From positions 1 through 9,191 of the forward strand of contig OMQE01000125.1 in assembly GCA_900313155.1 (NCBI GenBank): a stretch of 9,191 nt of DNA. Direction: 5' to 3'. The position numbers were made by a program, and so were the translations under genes. A model generated the notes under the pieces. The model did not search any database, was not told the DNA's origin, and was given only the letters and a program-made list of their open reading frames with translations. The stretch comes from an uncultured Rhodospirillaceae bacterium. Lineage in GTDB: Bacteria > Pseudomonadota > Alphaproteobacteria > RF32 > CAG-239. Position 1 is the first letter of the stretch. Each line of letters begins with the position of its first letter. Shown here piece after piece: positions 1-6,855 of this stretch.

Positions 1-1
1 A

Positions 2-154
2 ATTTTCAACAGTGATGATACGCACTATTGGGGAAGCGGTGTTCGCAATGAGGGACCGCAACAAGCGCAAAATTATGGCGCAAACGGGCGACCTTATTCA
101 ATTGAACTTGTGTTGCCGCCATTGTCGACAATTGTTTTGAAACCTTTGAGATAG
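2..154 (+). CDS. glgB: 1,4-alpha-glucan branching enzyme, C-terminal end (partial)
   Basis: Only the last 50 codons and the stop (TAG, 152-154) are inside the window; the frame is open from base 2 and the start lies upstream. The visible end reads IFNSDDTHYWGSGVRNEG, then NGRPYSIELVLPPLSTIVLKPLR. This matches the end of the C-terminal all-beta domain of bacterial GlgB (family pattern: N-S-D-x-x-x-Y-x-G-S-x-V-x-N, then GRP-S-x-x-x-x-LPPL-x-x-x-x-LKP). GlgB cuts an alpha-1,4 glucan chain and rejoins it as an alpha-1,6 branch during glycogen synthesis in the cytosol. The catalytic GH13 domain is not visible. The gene is followed after 14 nt by glgX, so the two are almost certainly co-transcribed. 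The identification rests on a short segment but is strongly backed by the neighbours. Confidence 0.88.
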   Translation: MFNSDDTHYWGSGVRNEGPQQAQNYGANGRPYSIELVLPPLSTIVLKPLR

Positions 155-168
155 TATAAGAGAAAAAT

Positions 169-2250
169 ATGGCAGATTTGGCGTTTTTGAAAGGTAAAAA
201 ATATCCGTTAGGTGCAACTTATGATGGTGAGGGGGTTAATTTTGCGCTGTTCTCTGCTAATGCCGAAAAAGTTGAGCTGTGTCTGTTCGATGAAACAGGA
301 ACAAAAGAACTGAGGCGAATTGCCATTTTGCAAGATGAAGATAATATTTGGCATACTTATGTGCCGGACTTGACACCCGGTCAAGTGTATGGATATCGGG
401 TTTACGGTCCCTATAAACCTGCAGAAGGGAAAAGGTTTAATCCAAATAAATTGCTTTTAGACCCGTATGCTAAAAAACTTGTCGGGCGCTTAATTTGGCA
501 TAAGGCTTTGTTTGGATATGATACAGATAGTCCGCAGAAAGATTTGTCTTTCAGCACGTTGGATAGCGCACCGTATGTGCCGAAATCTGTTGTGGTTGAA
601 GATACTTTTAATTGGGAAAAGGAGCAAAAACCGCAAATTTCGTGGGCAGATACCGTGATATATGAAACTCATGTGCGCGGATATACAATGTTGCACCCAA
701 ATGTACAAAGTTGCTATCGGGGTAAATTTTTAGGCTTGGCAGAGCCTGCCGTGACCGATTATTTAAATTGGCTTGGTGTGACTTCTGTTGAATTGTTGCC
801 GGTGTTTGCCTTTTTTGGCGATAAAGATGGTATGTATATCGATAATTACTGGGGATATGAAACATTATCGTTTTTTGTGCCGGAACAAAAATACTTAGTC
901 AATAATGATATTGACGAATTTAAGCGAATGGTTAAAGCATTGCACCAGAACGGTAAAGAAGTTATTTTGGATGTGGTATATAATCACACAATTGAAGGAA
1001 ATCAGCTTGGACCAACATTGTGTTATCGAGGGATAGATAATGAAAGTTATTATACACTAAACTCAGATAAGAGGTTTTATGATGATACAACAGGATGCGG
1101 TGCTTCGTTTAATTTACAAAATCCGTATGTTTTGACATTGGTCATGGACTCACTACGCTATTGGGTACAAACAATGCATGTTGATGGTTTCAGGCTCGAT
1201 TTGGCGACTTCGCTCAGCAGGGTTCGGGGTGAATTTACGCAAGATAGCGGATTTTTATTGTCTGCTCGCCAAGATGAGGTGTTGCGAGGGGTAAAAATGA
1301 TTGCCGAGCCGTGGGATGCTACTATGGACGGATATCGTATCGGCGCATATCCGCAAGGGTGGGGAGAATGGAATGATCGTTATCGTGATGTAACGCGTCG
1401 CTTTTGGAGAGGTGATGAAAAACAAGTAGGAGAATTCGCCAGTCGCATAGCTGGTTCAAGTGATATTTTCGGGTATAGTCACCGCAGTATTTGGAGCAGT
1501 ATCAATTTTTTGACTTCTCATGACGGATTTAATTTGCGAGATTTGGTCAGTTATGACGCAAAACATAATCAGGTCAACGGCGAAAATAATCGTGATGGGA
1601 ATGATGCTAACTGGAGTTGGAACTCCGGCAAAGAGGGTATTAGCGATGACAATAATGTGCGGCATAACAGATTGCTTCGAATGCGGGCGATGTTGGCAAC
1701 TTTGTTGACATCTTTCGGGACGCCGATGATTGTTTCCGGCGATGAATTCGGTAATACGCAAATGGGGAACAATAATCCATATTGTCAGGATAACGCTTTA
1801 ACGTGGATTGTTTGGGAAGCTGTTAATCAAGATGGGCAAAATTTGGCGCATTTTGTGCGCCGGTTGATTAAATTACGTCGCGAATCGGGGTTATATCAGC
1901 GCGTTAAGTTCTTTACCGGAAACATGATTAGCAAATATGCGCGCCACAAAATCAAAGACATTATTTGGCTGACGAATGAGGGAAAAGAATTTACTAATCA
2001 GGATTGGTATTTGGATAAAAGGCGCAGTTTGTCTTGTTTTATATATGATGAAGATGTGTCATATTTAATGATATATAATGCTAATGCACAACAAATGGAA
2101 TGGCAGTTGCCGGATTTTTGCCGTCATGCCAAGGTTAAGATTATATTAGACAGTGCGCAAATGCTGGAGGATATCAATATTTCTGCCGATAAAAAATTTG
2201 TGGTGCCGGCATGGGACGTTGTAATTGTAGAAATTAGAAAACCGGAGTAA
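169..2250 (+). CDS. glgX: Glycogen debranching enzyme (GlgX/TreX-type isoamylase, GH13)
   Basis: This 693-residue cytosolic enzyme hydrolyses alpha-1,6 branch points of phosphorylase-trimmed glycogen. Residues about 10-100 form the N-terminal CBM48 domain (YPLGATYDGEGVNFALFS at 12-29, RFNPNKLLLDPYAK at 89-102). The GH13 barrel follows with its four motifs: DVVYNHT (268-274), GFRLDLATS (340-348) with nucleophile D344, IAEPWD (378-383) with acid/base E380, and FLTSHDGFN (448-455) with transition-state stabiliser D452. GENNRDGND (471-479) and SGDEFGNTQ (523-531) are also typical of GlgX. The last ~110 residues are the C-terminal beta domain. Length is normal for the family, and all catalytic residues are present. 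The ATG at 169 is preceded by only a weak purine stretch (AAGAGA, 158-163), suggesting coupling to glgB translation. TreX and plant isoamylases are relatives, but the glgB-glgX-malQ context favours GlgX. Confidence 0.96.
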   Translation: MADLAFLKGKKYPLGATYDGEGVNFALFSANAEKVELCLFDETGTKELRRIAILQDEDNIWHTYVPDLTPGQVYGYRVYGPYKPAEGKRFNPNKLLLDPYAKKLVGRLIWHKALFGYDTDSPQKDLSFSTLDSAPYVPKSVVVEDTFNWEKEQKPQISWADTVIYETHVRGYTMLHPNVQSCYRGKFLGLAEPAVTDYLNWLGVTSVELLPVFAFFGDKDGMYIDNYWGYETLSFFVPEQKYLVNNDIDEFKRMVKALHQNGKEVILDVVYNHTIEGNQLGPTLCYRGIDNESYYTLNSDKRFYDDTTGCGASFNLQNPYVLTLVMDSLRYWVQTMHVDGFRLDLATSLSRVRGEFTQDSGFLLSARQDEVLRGVKMIAEPWDATMDGYRIGAYPQGWGEWNDRYRDVTRRFWRGDEKQVGEFASRIAGSSDIFGYSHRSIWSSINFLTSHDGFNLRDLVSYDAKHNQVNGENNRDGNDANWSWNSGKEGISDDNNVRHNRLLRMRAMLATLLTSFGTPMIVSGDEFGNTQMGNNNPYCQDNALTWIVWEAVNQDGQNLAHFVRRLIKLRRESGLYQRVKFFTGNMISKYARHKIKDIIWLTNEGKEFTNQDWYLDKRRSLSCFIYDEDVSYLMIYNANAQQMEWQLPDFCRHAKVKIILDSAQMLEDINISADKKFVVPAWDVVIVEIRKPE
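2244..2247 (+). promoter_or_regulatory. Ribosome binding site of malQ, inside the end of glgX
   Basis: GGAG lies in the last sense codons of glgX, directly before its TAA (2248-2250), and 9 nt upstream of a GTG codon at 2257. This spacing fixes the GTG as the malQ start. A ribosome ending glgX would cover this site, so the two genes are probably translationally coupled. Confidence 0.75.
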
Positions 2251-2256
2251 ATAATC

Positions 2257-4380
2257 GTGAACAGCTGGGATGAATTGTTACATAAACTTGGAATAGCCAA
2301 AAGTTTTTCTGATGCTGCACATCAATATCAGCCTCATGAAGTTCGTGATGAAGTTTTGTTGCGGATGGTTAATTATTTAGGTTTTCCGCTTAAAAATATT
2401 GAACAAAGCGAACAGCTTTTGCAAAAATTGCAAAGAAAGCGTTGGCAATCCGTTGCTGAAAGTATTTATGTGGTACGTCAGCAAAATAAGGAGTTTGATA
2501 TAATACTTCCGGAAGATGATATCGAAAATGTGGAAATTCAGATATCTTGCTTGGGGAAAAATATAAACGCAGAATACGAACAAAAAATTGTTGAAGAATG
2601 TCAAAAAGGCAGTTGCCTTTATAAGCGTTTGAAAATTAAAATTTTGACCGATTTAGAGCCGCAATATTATGATATTGAAATTACTGTCAAAAATAGAAAA
2701 TTTCAAACAATATTGGCTGTGACGCCTGATGAATGTTATATCCCCGAAGTGTTATCAAAGCGGAGAATTTGGGGCTTTGCAATTCAATTATATTCGTTAG
2801 CTAGTAAGAGAAATTGGGGCGTGGGGGATTTTACGGATTTACGAAATTTTGTAAAAATGTGCGCTCAAAACGGGGCTGATGTGATAGGTGTTAATCCGCT
2901 GAATGTTTTGTTTCATGATTATCCGGAAAATGCCAGTCCGTATTCTTCCATCAGTCGGTTGTTCTTAAATCCGATATATATTGATGTGGAACAGGTTGCG
3001 GGGTATGAGCCTTCTATGCTTGATGGCAAAAAACAAATTTTAGATGCCGTTCGCAGAGCTAAAGATATTGATTATACTGCTGTTTATCAGTTAAAAACAG
3101 ATATTTTGCGACAGATTTATGATAAATTTATATCGGATAAAAAATCTGTTTTATATGAAGAATTTGAAAAATTTTGTGCTCAAAAGGGCGCAGATTTGCA
3201 AAATTTAGCAGTTTATCAAGCCATATATTCCGAATATAAGGATAAGGTTTACGGTGGATGGCGAGCTTGGCCGGAAGAATTTCGGCAACCACATTCAGGT
3301 GCGGTGGCAAATTTTGCCGGAAGTCATGTCAAAGAAATCGGATTTTTCAAATATTTGCAGTTTGTGGCTTTTATGCAATTGCAAGACGTTTGTGCAGAAA
3401 TTGAACGGCAGGGGTTAGCTGTTGGTTTATATCAAGATTTGCCGGTTGGTTTATGCAAGGACAGTGTTGAACTGTGGGCAAATAATGATTTGTTTATCAA
3501 GGACTGCGGTGCCGGAGCACCTCCGGACGTTTTCTTTCCTAAAGGGCAAAAGTGGTGTTTGGGGGCTTTCAATCCATACACGCTCAAAGCGGCGGGATAT
3601 CAACCGTTTATTAAAATTTTGCGTGCAGCGATGCGTGGTTCCGGAGCTTTACGGATAGACCACGTGATGAGTTTGATGCGGTTATATATTATTCCGGATT
3701 GTGACGAAGACGGCACTTATATTTATTATAATTTTGATGATATGCTGGGCTTGGTTGTTTTAGAGAGCTACTTGAACAAATGTATGGTTGTCGGAGAAAG
3801 TATTGGTAATGTGCCGGACGGATTTATTGAAAAAATTCATGAACGCGGGATATATTCTCTGAGCGTTTTGTGGGCAGAAAGATGGAACGGGCAGGGCGAT
3901 TTTAAGGCACCGTGCGATTTTCCGAAGCGCGCATTTTGTTCAGTTGGAACACATGATATGGCACCGCTTAAAATGCGTTGGTTTGGTTATGATATTGAAA
4001 CAATGTATCAGCTTAAGATGATTTCCGAAAACGAACGTTGCAACCAATATAAAGGTCGGGAAGATGAGCGTTGTAAATTGTTGCAGGCGCTTGATTGTGC
4101 CTGTGTGTGGCCAAAAGACAAACCAAGACAGGGTGATTGCTTGTTTGGTGAAGGGTATCCAAATGGTATTTTGGAAGCGGTGGAAAAATATGTTTCATCG
4201 TGCCAGTGTGATGTCTATTTGGTGCAACTGGAGGATATTTTCGGGGTTACCCAACTGCAGAATTTACCGGGAACAGATAGAGATAAACACCCTAATTGGC
4301 GACGCAAGTTGCCTGTAAAACTGGAAGATTATCAGTGTAATGAGGATTTTATACGCTCTGTTGAAGCCATCAAACGGTAA
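2257..4380 (+). CDS. malQ: 4-alpha-glucanotransferase (amylomaltase/disproportionating enzyme, GH77)
   Basis: This 707-residue protein, close to the length of E. coli MalQ (694), transfers alpha-1,4-glucan segments between maltodextrins, releasing glucose and making longer chains that phosphorylase can use. Residues 1-160 are the N-terminal extension and beta domain found in long MalQ proteins; the GH77 barrel starts near 170. Visible motifs: WGFAIQLYSL...NWGVGDFTDL (172-195), ASPYSSISRLFLNPIYIDVE (226-245), GLYQDLPVG (390-398), GAPPDVFFPKGQKW (420-433), ALRIDHVMS (464-472) with nucleophile D468, VVGESIGNVP (511-520) with acid/base E514, THDMAP (565-570) with D567, and the C-terminal LPGTDRDKHPNWRRKL (670-685). 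The start is GTG, supported by a GGAG 9 nt upstream. Two active-site loops are unusual: GEDLG is GESIG, and HDLPT is HDMAP. The three catalytic acids remain. Third gene of the glg operon, 6 nt after glgX. Confidence 0.96.
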   Translation: MNSWDELLHKLGIAKSFSDAAHQYQPHEVRDEVLLRMVNYLGFPLKNIEQSEQLLQKLQRKRWQSVAESIYVVRQQNKEFDIILPEDDIENVEIQISCLGKNINAEYEQKIVEECQKGSCLYKRLKIKILTDLEPQYYDIEITVKNRKFQTILAVTPDECYIPEVLSKRRIWGFAIQLYSLASKRNWGVGDFTDLRNFVKMCAQNGADVIGVNPLNVLFHDYPENASPYSSISRLFLNPIYIDVEQVAGYEPSMLDGKKQILDAVRRAKDIDYTAVYQLKTDILRQIYDKFISDKKSVLYEEFEKFCAQKGADLQNLAVYQAIYSEYKDKVYGGWRAWPEEFRQPHSGAVANFAGSHVKEIGFFKYLQFVAFMQLQDVCAEIERQGLAVGLYQDLPVGLCKDSVELWANNDLFIKDCGAGAPPDVFFPKGQKWCLGAFNPYTLKAAGYQPFIKILRAAMRGSGALRIDHVMSLMRLYIIPDCDEDGTYIYYNFDDMLGLVVLESYLNKCMVVGESIGNVPDGFIEKIHERGIYSLSVLWAERWNGQGDFKAPCDFPKRAFCSVGTHDMAPLKMRWFGYDIETMYQLKMISENERCNQYKGREDERCKLLQALDCACVWPKDKPRQGDCLFGEGYPNGILEAVEKYVSSCQCDVYLVQLEDIFGVTQLQNLPGTDRDKHPNWRRKLPVKLEDYQCNEDFIRSVEAIKR

Positions 4381-4387
4381 ATTTTTA

Positions 4388-4417
4388 TTGACAGTCTGCT
4401 AGGTTTGGCGCTATGAT
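4388..4417 (+). promoter_or_regulatory. Probable sigma70 promoter for the 4444-6021 gene
   Basis: A perfect -35 box TTGACA (4388-4393) is followed after 18 nt by TATGAT (4412-4417), which matches the -10 consensus at five of six positions. Read one base earlier, the spacer is 17 nt. Transcription would start near 4424, giving a leader of about 20 nt. The site lies in the 63-nt gap after malQ, so the next gene can be transcribed independently of the glycogen operon. No terminator hairpin was found between malQ and this promoter, so read-through is also possible. Confidence 0.7.
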
Positions 4418-4432
4418 GAAAGCGCGTTAGAT

Positions 4433-4436
4433 GGAG
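4433..4436 (+). promoter_or_regulatory. Ribosome binding site that sets the start of the 4444 gene
   Basis: GGAG lies 7 nt before ATG at 4444 but only 4 nt before the in-frame TTG at 4441. The spacing favours the ATG as the true start. Confidence 0.7.
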
Positions 4437-4443
4437 TGAGTTG

Positions 4444-6021
4444 ATGATAAAATTCGCTGATTTGACATATTCTGAAGAAGAGTTGGCAAAAGATGCAGTA
4501 CACTTTTTGGAAACAGCGGTGTATGAACCGTCGTATGCGGAAAATGTTAAAGAGTTTATCGCGAGTGATTTAGAAGATTTCATCAACTATTATAATGATG
4601 AAGACTATGCTTTCTGTAATATTTATGCCGATGAATTTCAAAAGGGGTATGTGACGGAAGGGGACAGTGTTTCTCCCCGTGCCGATTTTAAGCGTTTAAC
4701 GGCGTATATGGAAAATGTTTTTCGCCCTTTTGATGTTGATGAAGACGATATTGAACGTTATGTATTTGCGCTAGATGCCGAATTTAGAAAAAATGCTTTT
4801 TGTTCGCACATGGAACCATATTTCGTAGGAACCGATGCCGTTGTCGCAACGGTAATTACGGGATATGCAAGAAATCCGCTTTTTTCGATATATTCAATGG
4901 TGCGCGAATGGGCGATGGCACTGCATTTCAAATATATGTATCCGGAAGCTATGCGCAAATTCGGGTATCGTTATCAGGTTATTAAGTCTGAATTTAGCGG
5001 AGAAGAACGCTTAAGACGATTGATTCATTATCGGGATAAATATAAATTAACCTTACAAAATATCGGTACGCTACGGGCAATACATTCAAGTGTTTTTGCC
5101 TATGTTTATTTGTATTTGAAGTCTGTTCAAACGCGAGAGGTATTAACGGCTGAACGCTTTATTTTAGACAGTTGCACTTCGCAAATTTATTTGTTGTTGC
5201 AAGGCGAGGCTATTCAAAATATTGATTACCCTGTGGTTAAATATGCTCTGGAAAAATTGAAAGAAGGAGATTATAAAAAACTTTTGTACGAAGATAATTC
5301 CATTAACTGGGATGCTTTGTATGCGTTTGTTATGGAAGCCATTAAAAATGTTGGCAATACCGATAAACTGCGCTATTTCGGATTTGACAGCATTGAGGCT
5401 CGAGCAATTCAATCCTTTTGGAACAAAAGCGCCAATATGCAAAGTATGCTCAAAATTTTGCGTCGATTGGCCATGGATAACAGTGACCCGATTATCAGTC
5501 AGTTGATTGAAATGTGCGAATATCGACTGGGGCGGCCGAATAAATCTAAAGAAAAAATGGAACAGTTTATTGAAGATACCAGACGTCTTTTGATGAAACG
5601 TGCGTATGAGCTGACACAACCGAGAACAATGGATCAGACATTGATTGCGGCTTTTCCTTCGGTGTTTTTAGTTTATTTTCAGTGGCATCATAATTTGCGA
5701 ACAATTTATCCGAAAGTGCCCAAAAAACAGGTGGAAGAAAATACACTGCGGACGCAACGTTTGCAGGCTGATGATAAGCTGAAAAATCGGATATACGCTG
5801 ATGATGTGCAAAAAGTGAAATTCCAAGAAATTTTCCGCGACAAAACACAACGGACAAATCAAGATGTTTCACGGTTGCAACGTTCGGAAAAAGATACGGA
5901 ACAGCTGAAAATGACTATTCGAACAAATACTGAAAAAGTACGCGAAGAAGCCGAAAAAGCAGACAAAACCCGTTCCCAAAATATTGCTGCCTTAACCGAA
6001 CGGTCGCAGCGACAAATGTGA
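4444..6021 (+). CDS. Hypothetical protein, 525 residues, helical with charged C-terminal coiled-coil tail
   Basis: I do not recognise this protein and assign no function. It has no signal peptide and no convincing membrane segment; the most hydrophobic stretch (about 400-414, LIAAFPSVFLVYFQW) is short and contains a proline. The protein is therefore probably cytosolic. Residues 1-115 are strongly acidic (EEELAKDAVHFLE, DLEDFINYYNDEDY, DVDEDDIERY). Residues 115-420 look mostly helical with many aromatic residues (SIYSMVREWAMALHFKYMYPEAM at 148-170 in part) and no recognised catalytic motif. Residues 427-525 contain no glycine, proline, cysteine or tryptophan and are rich in K, R, E, D, Q and T, which fits a long coiled coil or charged helix. 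It has its own promoter (4388-4417) and ribosome site, and it ends 2 nt from the stop of convergent mtnN. Codon use looks like its neighbours. It is a real gene by length, promoter and composition; it may be lineage-specific. Confidence 0.85.
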   Translation: MIKFADLTYSEEELAKDAVHFLETAVYEPSYAENVKEFIASDLEDFINYYNDEDYAFCNIYADEFQKGYVTEGDSVSPRADFKRLTAYMENVFRPFDVDEDDIERYVFALDAEFRKNAFCSHMEPYFVGTDAVVATVITGYARNPLFSIYSMVREWAMALHFKYMYPEAMRKFGYRYQVIKSEFSGEERLRRLIHYRDKYKLTLQNIGTLRAIHSSVFAYVYLYLKSVQTREVLTAERFILDSCTSQIYLLLQGEAIQNIDYPVVKYALEKLKEGDYKKLLYEDNSINWDALYAFVMEAIKNVGNTDKLRYFGFDSIEARAIQSFWNKSANMQSMLKILRRLAMDNSDPIISQLIEMCEYRLGRPNKSKEKMEQFIEDTRRLLMKRAYELTQPRTMDQTLIAAFPSVFLVYFQWHHNLRTIYPKVPKKQVEENTLRTQRLQADDKLKNRIYADDVQKVKFQEIFRDKTQRTNQDVSRLQRSEKDTEQLKMTIRTNTEKVREEAEKADKTRSQNIAALTERSQRQM

Positions 6022-6023
6022 TT

Positions 6024-6689
6024 TTATAAAATTTCTAAAATTTTTTGAAACATTGCAAAAGAATTTTGTGGTGCATTTTTCCAGAAATTTTCATATTGTT
6101 CAGCGTGATGTTCTACGCCCGGTGTGTCGCTGATTTGGCGTACACATAACAACGGGATATTGTGTAAATAGCACGTTTGCGCAATGGCTGCACTTTCCAT
6201 ATCTACCGCCAAAGCAGACGGAAAATCTTTTTTGATTTTCAACATTTCTTCAAGTTTGATAATAAACCAGTCTCCGCAACATAGCAAGCCGTGCTTGTAC
6301 TCGGGCAATTTTTCTGCAAGTTCAATAGAAGAATGGTAATATAGAGGCAAATACTGAACTTGCCCGTAAAGACAGCCTTCGCCACAAAAAACATCGTGAT
6401 ATACAATATCTGTTCCAACAACAAAATCGCCGATTTGCAAAGAAGGGTCTAATCCGCCGGAAACTCCGATATTGATAATGATGTCAGATTGAAAATGTTG
6501 TATTAAATAAGTTGTGCAAATTGTTGCATTAACTTTGCCCATTCCACTGATGACAACTGTTATTTCTTTGTCATCTAAATATCCGTGCCAAAAAGTTTTG
6601 CCGGCGATTTGATGTTGTGAAAAATTTTGCAAGTTCTTAGCAAAAATTTCCAATTCTTTTTCCATTGCAATAACAATACCAATCTTCAT
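6024..6689 (-). CDS. mtnN: 5'-methylthioadenosine/S-adenosylhomocysteine nucleosidase (PNP/UDP phosphorylase superfamily)
   Basis: This 221-residue cytosolic enzyme, near the usual ~230, cleaves adenine from methylthioadenosine and S-adenosylhomocysteine, the by-products of SAM-dependent reactions. It opens with MKIGIVIAMEKELEIF, matching E. coli MtnN (MKIGIIGAMEEEV), including the E12 position. SGMGKVNA (48-55) and IINIGVSGGL (71-80) are the phosphate-loop-like and ribose-site segments. CCGDWFI (137-143) corresponds to the family SGDxFI. AVDMESAAIAQ (161-171) carries the substrate-binding glutamate E165, and RQISD (184-188) carries the catalytic D188. The start is ATG at 6689, with GGAG (minus strand, 6697-6700) 7 nt upstream. 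It is divergent from the metK-like gene, so SAM synthesis and SAM by-product removal sit side by side. Futalosine hydrolase is a related alternative, but the whole motif set fits MtnN better. Confidence 0.92.
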   Translation of the reverse strand: MKIGIVIAMEKELEIFAKNLQNFSQHQIAGKTFWHGYLDDKEITVVISGMGKVNATICTTYLIQHFQSDIIINIGVSGGLDPSLQIGDFVVGTDIVYHDVFCGEGCLYGQVQYLPLYYHSSIELAEKLPEYKHGLLCCGDWFIIKLEEMLKIKKDFPSALAVDMESAAIAQTCYLHNIPLLCVRQISDTPGVEHHAEQYENFWKNAPQNSFAMFQKILEIL

Positions 6690-6711
6690 ACCATGTCTCC
6701 TTTTTAGCCCT

Positions 6712-6739
6712 ATACTATCGAAAAATTTGCAAAAGGCAA
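6712..6739 (-). promoter_or_regulatory. Possible promoter of mtnN
   Basis: On the minus strand, TTGCCT (6734-6739) and TAGTAT (6712-6717) are separated by 16 nt. Each matches the sigma70 consensus at four of six positions. Transcription would begin near 6705, leaving a leader of about 15 nt before the ATG. The match is moderate and AT-rich sequence gives such matches by chance. Confidence 0.35.
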
Positions 6740-6747
6740 TTAAAATA

Positions 6748-6775
6748 TTGACAGTATCTGAAAAAGCGATATACG
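6748..6775 (+). promoter_or_regulatory. Probable sigma70 promoter for the riboswitch-metK-like transcript
   Basis: A perfect TTGACA (6748-6753) is followed after 16 nt by TATACG (6770-6775), four of six to the -10 consensus. Transcription would start near 6782, about 15 nt before the riboswitch core. The placement immediately upstream of the structured leader supports it. Confidence 0.6.
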
Positions 6776-6797
6776 TATTTATGGAAGCGAGCAGTCG

Positions 6798-6847
6798 CTA
6801 TGTGGATTTAACCGAATTGTCCAGCATATAAGTGGACTAAACAGGAG
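6798..6847 (+). promoter_or_regulatory. SAM-II (metA-type) riboswitch in the metK-like leader
   Basis: The core GGATTTAACCGAATTG (6804-6819) and the 3' part TAAGTGGACTAAACAGGAG (6829-6847) match the SAM-II pattern as I remember it (GAUUUAACCGUAUUG, then AUAAAUGUAGCUAAAAAGGG). An H-type pseudoknot can form. P1 pairs 6799-6803 (UAUGU) with 6824-6828 (GCAUA), including one U-G wobble. P2 pairs loop bases 6819-6823 (GUCCA) with 6833-6837 (UGGAC). The three uridines that contact SAM in the solved SAM-II structure (U11, U21, U44) correspond to U6808, U6818 and U6838. The 3' end runs into the Shine-Dalgarno AGGAG (6843-6847), 8 nt before the ATG at 6856. By analogy, bound SAM should lock P2 and hide the ribosome site, repressing translation. 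The alignment is from memory and not computed; the class call is confident because both sequence and pairing agree. Confidence 0.85.
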
Positions 6848-6855
6848 ATTTTATA

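Noticed and set aside
4385..4396. The ATTGACAGT string shared by the promoters at 4388 and 6748, considered as a common operator
   Set aside because: It is mostly the -35 consensus itself plus three bases; the rest of the two promoters differs, so a shared regulator is not supported.
5164..5619. Long minus-strand open frame (151 codons) inside the unknown gene
   Set aside because: It is antisense to a longer gene with a promoter and ribosome site, and its translation is low-complexity and F/I/H/N/Q-rich, as expected of a shadow frame.
6021..6044. AT-only inverted repeats at the convergent ends of the unknown gene and mtnN, considered as a two-way terminator
   Set aside because: The stems (for example AAAATTT-CTA-AAATTTT, 6028-6044) have no G-C pairs and lie inside the mtnN coding sequence, so they would be very weak.
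6786..6799. Small hairpin AGCGA-GCAG-TCGCT upstream of the riboswitch
   Set aside because: The five-base stem is perfect but short, and its last base is shared with P1 of the riboswitch. It may be a chance or transient fold; no role can be assigned.
6781..6831. A 16-codon open frame (MEASSRYVDLTELSSI) in the leader of the metK-like gene
   Set aside because: It starts at about the predicted transcription start, has no ribosome site, and is fully overlapped by the SAM-II aptamer, whose conserved bases explain the sequence. A leader peptide is not needed.
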